Source: Candidatus Gracilibacteria bacterium CG17_big_fil_post_rev_8_21_14_2_50_48_13
Lineage (GTDB): Bacteria > Patescibacteriota > Gracilibacteria > 1-14-2-50-48-13
Assembly (NCBI GenBank): GCA_002783265.1
Contig: PFFG01000004.1
Location: 1 to 35,557 of the forward strand
Length of the DNA stretch: 35,557 nt
Reading direction: 5' to 3'
Shown here: positions 7,759 to 15,445 of the stretch, piece by piece
Layout: each line of letters opens with the position of its first letter
Numbering within the stretch: the first letter of the stretch is position 1
Made by a program: the position numbers and the translations under genes
Notes under the pieces: model-generated
The model's input: only the letters and a program-made list of their open reading frames with translations
Told to the model about the DNA's origin: nothing
Database searches by the model: none

Positions 7759-8007
7759 CTAGAGTTTTTTAATCTCTTCAGCCATCTCTGCGTGGTCGAT
7801 CATGATACCATGACGATTGGTCATTGCGGTCACTACCCTCATGGGTATGTGCAATGATTTGACCAATAAGGATTCGAGCTCCGTAAGCGAAGCTTCTTCT
7901 TCTGGTGTCAATTGGGCCCCCAACTTTTCGAGAACACGTATTTGTTGTACGTATTTCGAAATTGACTGCGCATTGTGATTGATGCTGGCTAAACAATTTG
8001 GTGTCAT
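7759..8007 (-). CDS. Small hypothetical protein, 82 aa
   Basis: I do not recognise this protein. It is mostly charged and helical, with LTPEEEASLTELESLLVKSL around residues 33-52 predicted as an amphipathic helix or short coiled coil. It has no signal peptide, membrane segment or metal motif. Gene status is well supported: ATG 8007 has a real SD (AGAGGT at 8012-8017) at good spacing, a near-consensus promoter lies upstream (8037-8065), and a terminator lies just after the stop. It is therefore an independent single-gene transcript of unknown role. Confidence 0.72.
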   Translation of the reverse strand: MTPNCLASINHNAQSISKYVQQIRVLEKLGAQLTPEEEASLTELESLLVKSLHIPMRVVTAMTNRHGIMIDHAEMAEEIKKL

Positions 8008-8036
8008 AAAAACCTCTACTTTTTATTTTCATAAGC

Positions 8037-8065
8037 TGTATATACATAAAGTTTAATCGTGTCAA
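8037..8065 (-). promoter_or_regulatory. Sigma-70-type promoter of the 82-aa gene
   Basis: On the minus strand, TTGACA (8060-8065), 17-bp spacer, TATACA (8037-8042). This is the closest match to the consensus in the window. The transcript would start about 24 nt before the ATG, leaving room for the SD. Confidence 0.65.
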
Positions 8066-8100
8066 CAAATTTGCAAGGTACTTGATTTTCACCTATGGAT

Positions 8101-8130
8101 AAATAAATAGACCACACAAGGTGTGGTCTA
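8101..8130 (-). terminator. Intrinsic terminator of the 216-aa gene
   Basis: A perfect 9-bp stem, TAGACCACA / TGTGGTCTA (8108-8116 with 8122-8130), a 5-nt loop, followed on the minus strand by TTTATTT. It lies 22 bases after the stop of the 216-aa gene and separates it from the promoter of the 82-aa gene. Confidence 0.75.
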
Positions 8131-8152
8131 AATTGTGGATGTTCGACTCTTC

Positions 8153-8803
8153 CTACAACCCTATGGGGTCGCCTGGAAAGCCATTGATCCATTCGGATAC
8201 ATTACCCTCGCTCATGGCGAGGAAAAGGACAAGTGCCTTATTGGCTTCGGTCCAGTTCTTGGGATTCATTCCCATGAGAATCTGAAACGAGAGCTCAGGC
8301 TCATACTTGAAGAGTGCTGGGAAAACTCTTTTCAGAAATTCCCAATCACTTTCTTTTTCCTTTCTGACAAGATCATAGCTGGAAAGGAGCATATCAAGCC
8401 CCTCGCCACGTTGCATGCGTCGAGGGTCGACCATGCTCGGTTTTTTTTCGTCGTCCAGTAATTCCTGCGCTCTTTCGAACATAGGAATTGGATTTCCACG
8501 ATCCCTTTCAAACATGTAGCCGTACATTGTAAAAGTGTTTGGCTCTCGCTGCATGATTTTTGTTTTGCAGAGCCCGGGCCCTGCATAATCGAGGTACAGA
8601 GCTGGCTCTGTGAAATCATCTAGCTGAACAAAGCGTTCAGCTTCCGACCAACTTAGACTAAAGTCTTGGTTGGACAAATGCGACATGCCGCGAGGGCCAG
8701 CATACTCGATTGATGCCCGTGCAATAGCAGCAAGAACACGTTTTGGATCCTCGGTATCATCGGGAGTAATGAGATAATCACCGTCTCTTTTTTCAATTTT
8801 CAT
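8153..8803 (-). CDS. Hypothetical protein, 216 aa
   Basis: Not recognised. It is a soluble, acidic-looking protein with no signal peptide or membrane segment. Several aromatic- and Met-rich stretches (TFTMYGYMFERDRGNPIPMF around 91-110; WEFLKRVFPALFKYEPELSF around 153-172) suggest a compact alpha/beta fold. I see no catalytic motif. Expression signals are unusually complete: an AAGGA SD at 8812-8816, 8 nt before ATG 8803, a TTGACA promoter at 8848-8875 and its own terminator. It is a stand-alone gene that may be specific to this lineage. Confidence 0.75.
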   Translation of the reverse strand: MKIEKRDGDYLITPDDTEDPKRVLAAIARASIEYAGPRGMSHLSNQDFSLSWSEAERFVQLDDFTEPALYLDYAGPGLCKTKIMQREPNTFTMYGYMFERDRGNPIPMFERAQELLDDEKKPSMVDPRRMQRGEGLDMLLSSYDLVRKEKESDWEFLKRVFPALFKYEPELSFQILMGMNPKNWTEANKALVLFLAMSEGNVSEWINGFPGDPIGL

Positions 8804-8847
8804 GGTCCTTTTCCTTTCAAAGATCGTTGTTTGTTTGGGTCATGTGA

Positions 8848-8875
8848 ATTAAATACATTTTTGGTAATTTGTCAA
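8848..8875 (-). promoter_or_regulatory. Promoter of the 216-aa gene
   Basis: Minus-strand TTGACA at 8870-8875, 16-bp spacer, TTTAAT at 8848-8853. The -35 is preceded by TTG exactly as at 8060-8065 (TTGTTGACA in both), so the two orphan genes share their -35 context. Confidence 0.5.
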
Positions 8876-8915
8876 CAATCCAATAATCACTGTGAACGAG
8901 ACCCTGAAAACCCAC

Positions 8916-10352
8916 CTACCCAAAACTCCCCACCAAGCCCACAAGCGCCAGAGCCAGGAAGATGGGCAAAAATGTCTTTTGCAAGACGGCTCGGTAATCG
9001 GGCAGATGCACAATGGCACAAGCGGCAATGATGTTAAACAGACAGATGGCATTCCCAAGGGCCGCCCCTGTGGTTTGCAGAGAAAGCACCCAGTCCGTCG
9101 AGGTCCCCAGCTGCTGTGCGATTTGTATCTGTGTCGGCGCGAGCATAATATTGGACACGGTGGCGCTGCCGGCAACAAAGGTGCCCAAGGCACCAAGAAA
9201 TGGGCTCAGGAAGAGTGTTCCTTGACCGAAAGAGGCAAGTGCTTGTCCAATTTCCGCCACCATGGAAAAGCCCCCTATTGGCGTATAGGCCATGATCTTT
9301 GCAAGCATCAGAAGGGGAAAGAGAAGGAGGGCAATTTTTCCTGTTTTTGAGAGCACGGGAGGGAGGAGATTGCGTTTTCCTTTTGTCTGCCAAAGGAGCA
9401 CGAGACTCACCAAGATAAAGGCGAACAAGGGTGAACTGCCTATCATCAGTGTGGTGGAGACATTGGAGCCGAAGAGGTTCGTGAAGGTCACGGCACTTTC
9501 TTTGATGAAGCGAAACCATGGGAGTTTCGGGAGGAAGAGTAAGGCCAAAAGCGCAGCATAGGGCAGCCAAGGGCGAAGGCGCAGGGGTGTTTTTGCATGC
9601 CATGAGCGCATAATCAGTGCGAGAATCGTACCGAAGGCCGCAAGAATGGAGGCGAGCGACGGTACAAAAAAACTACAGAGGAGAAAGAGCAGAAATTGCA
9701 GGCCGAGCCACCCCGCCAAGGGAAGAAGCGGGACTTTCGCCTGAGTTTCCTTGCTGTATGCGCGCAACAGCAACGGCATAATGACGACGCTCGATAGGGC
9801 AATGAGCAGGGCCGACTGGGCGCTTATGTTCGCGACCACCTGCTCTGAAAGCTGCAAAGGTTCTTGGAGGCCAAGAATGATGGGGGCGCCGACGGCTCCA
9901 AAGAGCACAAATAGTGCATCAAACAGGAGGACAGAGGTCACGGAGAGGAGGGCGGGATAGCCTAGTGAGACAAGAATAGGTGGTACTAACGCACCCGGCG
10001 TTCCAAAACCTGCGACGCCTTCAAAAAAACAGGTCATTACGGACGCTATGAGGAAGAAACGCACGTGCGGATTTGGATGTAAATGCGCAGCGGCCTGTTG
10101 TATGTCTGCCAGCCGCCCGCTTGACATCATGGTGCTATGCAGCAGCAGGGCGCCAAAAACGATAAACAGGATCTGCAGGGTGTTCACGGCACTCGATACG
10201 CTGAGAGCGCCCAAAATAGTGCTGTCTCCATCACGGGCAAAGAAAAGGGCCACGGCTGTGAGAAAGCCAAAAAACACCCCCGTTTGTACGCCACGGAAAA
10301 GAGAAAGGGCAATGAGCAGGAGCAGTGGCAAACTAGAAAGGAGGAGTTGCAT
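8916..10352 (-). CDS. L-lactate permease (LctP) family transporter
   Basis: A 478-aa polytopic membrane protein, about a dozen hydrophobic segments. Family signatures are CFFEGVAGFGTPGALVPPIL around residue 109, FLGALGTFVAGSATVSNIML around 384-403, and LQTTGAALGNAICLFNIIAA around 422-441. LctP proteins are proton symporters for lactate and sometimes glycolate in the cytoplasmic membrane. At 478 aa it is shorter than typical LctP (about 550), but the core motifs are intact. In an organism likely to ferment, lactate export or uptake is a sensible role; direction is not deducible. GGAGG lies 17 nt before the ATG, too far for a standard SD. The helicase gene ends 36 bases upstream. Confidence 0.9.
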   Translation of the reverse strand: MQLLLSSLPLLLLIALSLFRGVQTGVFFGFLTAVALFFARDGDSTILGALSVSSAVNTLQILFIVFGALLLHSTMMSSGRLADIQQAAAHLHPNPHVRFFLIASVMTCFFEGVAGFGTPGALVPPILVSLGYPALLSVTSVLLFDALFVLFGAVGAPIILGLQEPLQLSEQVVANISAQSALLIALSSVVIMPLLLRAYSKETQAKVPLLPLAGWLGLQFLLFLLCSFFVPSLASILAAFGTILALIMRSWHAKTPLRLRPWLPYAALLALLFLPKLPWFRFIKESAVTFTNLFGSNVSTTLMIGSSPLFAFILVSLVLLWQTKGKRNLLPPVLSKTGKIALLLFPLLMLAKIMAYTPIGGFSMVAEIGQALASFGQGTLFLSPFLGALGTFVAGSATVSNIMLAPTQIQIAQQLGTSTDWVLSLQTTGAALGNAICLFNIIAACAIVHLPDYRAVLQKTFLPIFLALALVGLVGSFG

Positions 10353-10388
10353 ACAAAGAAAAGTACTGTCCTCCCAGTATACTACAGG

Positions 10389-11633
10389 TTATCTTCTGCG
10401 GCGAGCACCTGGCTTTCCTGGCCTGCCGCCTCGCCCGGGTTTTCCGCGCCGTGCAGGTGGCAGTGGTTTTGCGCTTATGGGGTGCTCGACGTGATACGGG
10501 TGATCCATGTGCACCGGCACCACCTTGGAAATGAGTTTGTGAATATCCCGGAGGAACACGCACTCCTCCTCGCTACAAAAGGAGAGCGCGATACCCTTGG
10601 CGCCTGCACGACCCGTTCGACCGATGCGGTGCACGTAGGTTTCGGGCTCGTTGGGAATATCGAAATTGATGACGTGGGACAAGCTATCAATATCGATGCC
10701 ACGCGCCGCAATATCCGTGGCAACGAGGGCGCGGGTTTTGCCGGCCTTAAAATTGGCGAGGGCAAGCTGACGCGCATTTTGCGATTTGTTGCCGTGAATG
10801 GCTTCCGCACGCACCCCTGCCTCGTTCAACATTTTGGCGATGCGATTGGCGCCGTGTTTCGTGCGGCTGAAAATGAGGGCAGATTCGATGCCGCGATCTT
10901 CCAGCACATAGCGCAGCAGGTCGGGCTTTTTGTCTTTTTTCACAAAATAGACGGCCTGGCGAATGATGTCTGACGTGGAGGACACGGGCGTCACCTCCAC
11001 TTTTATGGGATCATGCAAAATAGTGCCGGCAAGTTGGGCGATGGAAGGCGCGAGCGTCGCGGAGAAAAAGAGGGACTGGCGTTTTGCTGGCAGGTATTTG
11101 ATAACCTTTTTGATGTCATGAATAAAGCCCATGTCCAGCATGCGATCCGCCTCATCCAGCACAAAGGTATCGAGGTGCTGGAGGCGAATATACCCCTGCC
11201 CCAGAAGATCGAGCAATCGCCCGGGCGTGGCAATGAGCACATCCACGCCGCGCTCCAGGGCGCGCACCTGGGCATGCTGACCCACACCGCCAAAAATGAC
11301 GGTGGAGCGCACGTCCGTAAATTTGCCGTAGGTAGCAAAACTCTCCCCGATTTGGAGGGCGAGCTCGCGGGTGGGTGTGCAAATAAGTACCTTAATGGCG
11401 CGCCGGGTGATGGGTTTCTCTGGATCCCGCGCACTCTGCAAGAGGTGCAAAATAGGCAGAGCGAAGGCGGCAGTTTTCCCTGTGCCTGTTTGGGCGATGC
11501 CAAGAACGTCGCGCCGCTGGAGAATGTGCGGAATCGCCTGCAATTGTATGGGCGTTGGAATGCTGTATCCTTCCGCGCTTATGGCTTTTTGCAGCACGGG
11601 AAGCAGAGGAAGGTCGGCGAAGGTATGGGACAT
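10389..11633 (-). CDS. DEAD-box ATP-dependent RNA helicase
   Basis: A 414-aa helicase with all core motifs in order: Q-motif region FADLPLLPVLQ, IPTPIQLQAIP; motif I AQTGTGKT (47-54); Ia PTRELALQ (87-94); Ib TPGR (136-139); DEAD (160-163); SAT (191-193); ATDIAARGID (305-314); HRIGRTGR (335-342). A basic, Gly/Arg/Pro-rich tail (about 390-414) resembles the RNA-binding tails of RhlE-type helicases. It unwinds short RNA duplexes in ribosome assembly or mRNA decay. The frame runs open well upstream, but a promoter at 11659-11686 and the conserved N-terminus favour ATG 11633. RhlE-like is my best subfamily guess. Confidence 0.95.
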   Translation of the reverse strand: MSHTFADLPLLPVLQKAISAEGYSIPTPIQLQAIPHILQRRDVLGIAQTGTGKTAAFALPILHLLQSARDPEKPITRRAIKVLICTPTRELALQIGESFATYGKFTDVRSTVIFGGVGQHAQVRALERGVDVLIATPGRLLDLLGQGYIRLQHLDTFVLDEADRMLDMGFIHDIKKVIKYLPAKRQSLFFSATLAPSIAQLAGTILHDPIKVEVTPVSSTSDIIRQAVYFVKKDKKPDLLRYVLEDRGIESALIFSRTKHGANRIAKMLNEAGVRAEAIHGNKSQNARQLALANFKAGKTRALVATDIAARGIDIDSLSHVINFDIPNEPETYVHRIGRTGRAGAKGIALSFCSEEECVFLRDIHKLISKVVPVHMDHPYHVEHPISAKPLPPARRGKPGRGGRPGKPGARRRR

Positions 11634-11658
11634 GGGTATGAGTGAGGGTAACCCACGC

Positions 11659-11686
11659 ATACTACGCGCATTGGTCTGATAATCAA
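11659..11686 (-). promoter_or_regulatory. Candidate promoter of the DEAD-box helicase gene
   Basis: Minus-strand TTGATT at 11681-11686, 16-bp spacer, TAGTAT at 11659-11664. The predicted start is about 19 nt before ATG 11633. The 12-mer TGCGCGTAGTAT spanning the -10 recurs on the minus strand before the GFA-like gene (near 21130-21141). Confidence 0.5.
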
Positions 11687-11695
11687 AGAGGAACC

Positions 11696-12553
11696 TCAAT
11701 TCCAGCCACTCCAACCGCTTTTTGACCAAGACCCCCAGCGGACCTGCAGTTTGGACGCCATGGCTGCTCGTTCGTCTGCAGGGGTTACCATGAGTGTGGT
11801 TGCGGCGACATCTGCAAGCGTCGCCGTTGGTGCCTGAGCGCTGATTGCCAGTGGAGCATGCGCTTTGGGGCCACCTTCCTGGGCAGAAATCAGGTGATGA
11901 AAGGCCCCCCACTTTCGGCGGTAGGTGCCGGAGGTGGCCAGTGCTCCGTCCCAGAGTTCGAGGATACGTTCGTCACCGTGCTCAGTTGGGTCTTCAAGAC
12001 CAAGACGCCAGGCGCCTCCGGATCCATCGCCTCCCGCAACGCGAATATCTCCTCCGCCATCAATCAATACATGGGGACTCGCTGTCAGCAGGATCGGCAT
12101 AAGCCGGTCAATGAGATAACCCTTGCCAATGCCGCCAAAATCCAGAAATTGCCCCGGTGCCAGCGTCAGTGTATGATCGTGTCTTTTAAGCAGGTGCCAG
12201 TCCATATTGATGTGCTGTGACTTTTGGGCGACGGGAACATGCGTCAGAAAGCTCTCCACATAGCCGAAGTGCATGGGAGACGCGAGGGGCGTAAAACGTC
12301 CATCTGTCTGCAGTACATACTTTTCCGCGAGAACAAAGAGCTCCATAAACTCCGGAGTCATGTTCCCGTGCCGGTTCTTGTTGAGCTGGGAGAGTTGGGA
12401 GCCTGGGTCGAAACGGGAGAAGAGTCTGTTGATGCGCATGATCTCCCTGGAGATTTTCTCTGGAAGAAGGGCATCTGGGCGCTCGCTTGCGTACTGCAGG
12501 TTCCATGCTGTGCCCAGGGCTTCGAAGGTGATTTGCTGGAGAGGAAGAATCAT
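11696..12553 (-). CDS. apbE: FAD:protein FMN transferase, ApbE family
   Basis: A 285-aa ApbE protein. Diagnostic parts are FSRFDPGSQLSQLN (45-58), LDFGGIGKGYLIDRL (137-151), LIDGGGDIRVAG (163-174), ATSGTYRRKW (206-215), HHLIS (219-223) and LADVAATTLMV (246-256). ApbE uses Mg2+ and FAD to attach FMN covalently to a Thr or Ser of redox proteins. Most ApbE proteins are exported lipoproteins, but this one begins directly with the first conserved strand and has no signal peptide or lipobox, so it should act in the cytoplasm. It is the last gene of the redox operon, 3 bases after the Ig-like membrane protein gene; its client is probably encoded nearby. Confidence 0.95.
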   Translation of the reverse strand: MILPLQQITFEALGTAWNLQYASERPDALLPEKISREIMRINRLFSRFDPGSQLSQLNKNRHGNMTPEFMELFVLAEKYVLQTDGRFTPLASPMHFGYVESFLTHVPVAQKSQHINMDWHLLKRHDHTLTLAPGQFLDFGGIGKGYLIDRLMPILLTASPHVLIDGGGDIRVAGGDGSGGAWRLGLEDPTEHGDERILELWDGALATSGTYRRKWGAFHHLISAQEGGPKAHAPLAISAQAPTATLADVAATTLMVTPADERAAMASKLQVRWGSWSKSGWSGWN

Positions 12554-12556
12554 GAG

Positions 12557-13093
12557 TTACTTGGCGCGTTTAACGAGAACATAGGTACTGTTTGCATGTC
12601 CGTCTTTATTGACCGCAGAGACGACAATGACATTCATACCGGGAACCAGAGTAAAATCTCCGACACCCTTCACGAGAGGGTTGGGGTCCGTAGCATCTAC
12701 GACCTCTGCACTGACTTGGATATGAGTGGTATCTGCGCTGAATTCTTCACTCTGCTGAGGAGAAACAATGCGAAGGCTAGGCCCCAAAGGGTCTGAAATC
12801 AGCGTTTTTGGGACGTCCCCTGCCTGCAGCTGTGACGCTTGCTGTTCATAGATATTCGCGCTCTGTATTGACTGGATATTCTGCAGAGAGAAGTCGGGCG
12901 CATCGACAGGTAGTTGAGGTATTGTACTTTGCCACGACGGCAGGAAAGATCCAAACATCCAAAAGCTCAGGAAAGGAAGAGAAACACAGAGCACAATGAC
13001 TTCTCGAAGCGGTTTGCCAAAAACATGGATGGTACGCCAAAGGTACAGTGCAAGGAGGGGAATAGTCAGAAAGGCAATGGTCGTATTATGCAT
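12557..13093 (-). CDS. Membrane-anchored protein with Ig-like extracellular domain
   Basis: A 178-aa protein with two N-terminal hydrophobic segments (about 5-24 and 31-52) and a C-terminal domain of about 75 residues (SLRIVSPQQSEEF ... GDFTLVPGMNVIVVSAVNKD ... STYVLVKR). This pattern suggests a beta-sandwich of the glucodextranase-B/bacterial Ig-like kind. With two membrane passes both ends lie on the same side, most likely outside. ATG 13093 overlaps the stop of the ferredoxin-reductase fusion by 8 bp, so translation is coupled. I see no FMN-attachment consensus or cysteine pair in it. It may be an accessory subunit of the membrane reductase; this is inferred from operon position only. Confidence 0.7.
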   Translation of the reverse strand: MHNTTIAFLTIPLLALYLWRTIHVFGKPLREVIVLCVSLPFLSFWMFGSFLPSWQSTIPQLPVDAPDFSLQNIQSIQSANIYEQQASQLQAGDVPKTLISDPLGPSLRIVSPQQSEEFSADTTHIQVSAEVVDATDPNPLVKGVGDFTLVPGMNVIVVSAVNKDGHANSTYVLVKRAK

Positions 13094-14612
13094 GGGTGGG
13101 GCGTAAACGGTTGAGCGCAAAGGCAAGAAGTGACAGTGTGAGCACAAGGATCATGCCAACCAGCCCGGCAGTTTTGCCAAAACTCGCCCAGACATACCAA
13201 GCGCCACTGAAAAAATACACATAGGACAGACGCTGCAGGCGTTTCCAGTTAGGGCCGAGCAACTTTTGGCTCAGAGTATTGGAGGTCAAAAGCAGAATGA
13301 CGCCGGTCAGTTCCCCCATGTGCGCGGCAAACTGGTTCTTCTCAAAGCTCCAGTAGGCAGCTTGAAAATAGGTGCCGAGAAAATCAAAACCTAGCGATGT
13401 GTAGTGAATCAGGGCACTTGCTGCAACAACACTGGCAGAAAAAATGCCCAGTTCCTTGCGAAGGGGGATAAGCCGAGGGAAGAGACGATTTTTGGGAAAA
13501 ATATCTCGCAGTGGTCGTAGTATCATCAAAAGTATCACGGCGTAGAGGCTGAGGTCCCAAAGAAATGCTGTCCGTTCCGGCACAAGGGCGAGCATTGGTG
13601 TAAGGGCGGATGCAATCAGCAAAAGACGTTGAAACCAGGGGAGGAGAAATCGAAGGGCGATTTCACCATCCGAAGCTCCTGTTTCCCTGGAACTTGCCAA
13701 GTGTGCAAGGGAGTCTGCAGGAGCAGCAGAGACAAAATGCTCGTAATGAATGCGTTCCTCTGGAACGCCTTGTGCACGGAGAATGGCCCGCACATCGTCG
13801 ACCATCCTTGGATTACCACAAACATATATGTCTGCCTTGGTTGTGAGATGGTCGTCCATCTTCTTAAGCGCATCTGTGACGCGCCCCTGCACAACGCCTG
13901 GCATGCTCATCGTTTCCTTGGAAAGACAAATTGTGGTCGTGACTGCAGGATACGCGCGCAATTCTTCTGCATAGAGTATGTCGTCTTTGGTTGCTCCGCC
14001 AAAGAGTACATGACAAGGGATGTTGGCTGGGGTTGCCTCAATCATAGCCATGATGGGAGCTATACCCGTGCCCGTTGCTATGTAGAGCTTAGGTCGCGAT
14101 GTTTGCTCCAAGCAAAAGGAGCCCAGACCAGCTTGCAGTGTGATGTGAACATCCTTTGCGAGCGATTGCAGGACGGCACTACCACGACCGTTGGGCAGCA
14201 TTTTTATACAAAACCGTATAATTCCGTTGCGCCACGAACGAATAGAATAGCAGCGGGCAAATTCTCCTGCTGCATCCTGGAGATGAAGCGACGCAAACTG
14301 GCCTGGAGTAAACGTTCCTTCCGTTTCTGTGCGAAAATCAAACTCCAAGACACCCCGTGCCTTTTGGCGCTTTTCGACAAAGAAGGCCTGGATTTCTTGC
14401 TGCGTTGCAGTAGGGCGGGCGGGATCATTGTCTTCAACAGCGATGACTTGCACGGGGCAATTGCGAGCTGCCTCATAAATTGCAGCTCCGTTTGTCTGGT
14501 AGTCGCTGTTAACGACCCATGAGGTCCCTTCAACGCGAAAGATGTTTGGGCACGTGCGCTCGCAGTTTTTGCAGGAAATACAACCTGGTCGTATGGAAAC
14601 TTTGGTGATCAT
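13086..14612 (-). CDS. Ferredoxin / FAD-NAD(P)H reductase / ferric-reductase-like membrane fusion
   Basis: A 508-aa chain with three modules. (1) Residues 1-60: single-cluster ferredoxin, CISCKNCERTCP with C11, C14 and C17 plus C52 (NCPV) as likely 4Fe-4S ligands; C21 is extra. (2) About 75-295: ferredoxin-NADP-reductase-type domain, FAD motif RCYSIRS (120-126), NAD(P) motif GTGIAPIMAMI (181-191) and YVCGNPRMVDDV (263-274). (3) About 322-505: five or six membrane helices resembling the MsrQ/YedZ ferric reductase-like domain, with LTSNTLSQKLLGPNWKRLQR at 442-461. H403 remains, but the usual WKRLHRL histidine is Q460 and the following helix has no His, so normal b-heme ligation looks lost. It probably passes electrons between cytosolic NAD(P)H or ferredoxin and the membrane. 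It is coupled to the secreted protein gene (1-bp overlap, TAATG). Confidence 0.88.
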   Translation of the reverse strand: MITKVSIRPGCISCKNCERTCPNIFRVEGTSWVVNSDYQTNGAAIYEAARNCPVQVIAVEDNDPARPTATQQEIQAFFVEKRQKARGVLEFDFRTETEGTFTPGQFASLHLQDAAGEFARCYSIRSWRNGIIRFCIKMLPNGRGSAVLQSLAKDVHITLQAGLGSFCLEQTSRPKLYIATGTGIAPIMAMIEATPANIPCHVLFGGATKDDILYAEELRAYPAVTTTICLSKETMSMPGVVQGRVTDALKKMDDHLTTKADIYVCGNPRMVDDVRAILRAQGVPEERIHYEHFVSAAPADSLAHLASSRETGASDGEIALRFLLPWFQRLLLIASALTPMLALVPERTAFLWDLSLYAVILLMILRPLRDIFPKNRLFPRLIPLRKELGIFSASVVAASALIHYTSLGFDFLGTYFQAAYWSFEKNQFAAHMGELTGVILLLTSNTLSQKLLGPNWKRLQRLSYVYFFSGAWYVWASFGKTAGLVGMILVLTLSLLAFALNRLRPTHA

Positions 14613-15385
14613 TAGCTTGCGCGTGTTACTGCATGGGTGACCTGCGTGCGAGGGGCAGTTTTTTGCGTAATGACGACGTTATTGGAAGGAGCTGTGACCG
14701 TTGGGAACGTAGAAGCAGGGGTTTTGCTCAGCGCCGGAGCGGCAGTTTGGGAAGACCTTCTCACCACGGTTGGAGGGGTTTTGGCTCTTGGATTTGTTGT
14801 CGCAAAAACATTTCCAGTTGCTGTTGGCTCAATATCTTGAGGGCGAACCGCCGTGAGCGGGCGTACGCGAGGGAGATCGCTCATGGCGAGAACTCCTCGT
14901 AAAATTTCAGACATCCGCCAAAGTGCTTCCAATAGCCAAGCATGTTCTGCCTTATCTAGGGCGGCTTTTTGCTCGGTATTCAAGGATGCAAGATCTGAGG
15001 GTATGCTATAGAATTTAGGAGCACGAAGGGAAACCGGCAGTGTTTTTGGAGAAGTTCGGTTTGTTGAAACCGTTCTCGAAGGTGGATTCGGTGCAGTTGA
15101 GGTCTTTTTCTCTGTAGGAACCGGAGGGGTAACAAAAATCGGTGTGGTGATTTCAACCTCCTTTCTCGGAATATCAAGTGCAGGGCGTTCCTCTTCTTCA
15201 TCACTTTCCCGTTCTTCTTCCGTAGAGCGGAATTGCTCTTCCTCACCATCATCCTGGTCGTGCCCAGCCCGAGCGACGGGAAGGAGGTTGATGGAATGAG
15301 GAGTGGTGTGAGGGCTAGGTCCCTGGAGGACAAGCGCAAGGGCAAGGGAGCTCACGAGTAGGAGCAAGGAAAGCAATCGTTGCAT
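14612..15385 (-). CDS. Secreted low-complexity protein, first gene of the redox operon
   Basis: A 257-aa protein with a signal peptide (hydrophobic 4-20; likely cut after ARA near residue 40, or earlier). An acidic run follows (DQDDGEEEQ, ERESDEEEERP), then Thr/Pro/Ser-rich segments that should be disordered. The one likely folded segment is helical (LASLNTEQKAALDKAEHAWL, then LWRMSEILRGVLAM; about residues 132-167). There are no cysteines, no heme or metal motif and no known family. The acidic stretch could bind cations. The stop and the next start share one base (TAATG). Upstream lies the CTGAAGA operator at 15425-15445. The role is unknown; position suggests an extracellular partner of the membrane reductase. 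Confidence 0.7.
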   Translation of the reverse strand: MQRLLSLLLLVSSLALALVLQGPSPHTTPHSINLLPVARAGHDQDDGEEEQFRSTEEERESDEEEERPALDIPRKEVEITTPIFVTPPVPTEKKTSTAPNPPSRTVSTNRTSPKTLPVSLRAPKFYSIPSDLASLNTEQKAALDKAEHAWLLEALWRMSEILRGVLAMSDLPRVRPLTAVRPQDIEPTATGNVFATTNPRAKTPPTVVRRSSQTAAPALSKTPASTFPTVTAPSNNVVITQKTAPRTQVTHAVTRAS

Positions 15386-15411
15386 AGCAAATCGAAAGAA
15401 TGTACGAAACG

Positions 15412-15445
15412 ATTCTATACAGTGATTCTGAAGATATCCTGAAGA
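15412..15445 (-). promoter_or_regulatory. Operator-promoter of the redox operon (CTGAAGA direct repeat)
   Basis: Plus-strand half sites CTGAAGA at 15428-15434 and CTGAAGA at 15439-15445, 11 bp apart (one helical turn), within a 21-bp block (15425-15445) that matches 17230-17250 at 20 of 21 positions. On the minus strand, TAGAAT (15412-15417) stands 7 nt downstream as the -10. This is the layout of PhoB/OmpR-type activated promoters, in which the direct repeat takes the place of the -35. The block directly abuts the stop of the histidine kinase gene. Confidence 0.7.

Noticed and set aside
10137-10973. A 278-codon open frame on the plus strand inside the helicase gene
   Set aside because: It lies wholly antisense to conserved helicase motifs, and its translation has no recognisable domain.
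11634-11912. N-terminal extension of the helicase frame by 93 codons
   Set aside because: The residues do not fit the family and overlap the apbE gene; a promoter at 11659-11686 lies inside.
13629-14522. A 297-codon open frame on the plus strand inside the ferredoxin-reductase gene
   Set aside because: Antisense to the FAD, NAD(P) and Fe-S motifs; the translation is Cys/Trp/Arg-rich noise without a start signal.
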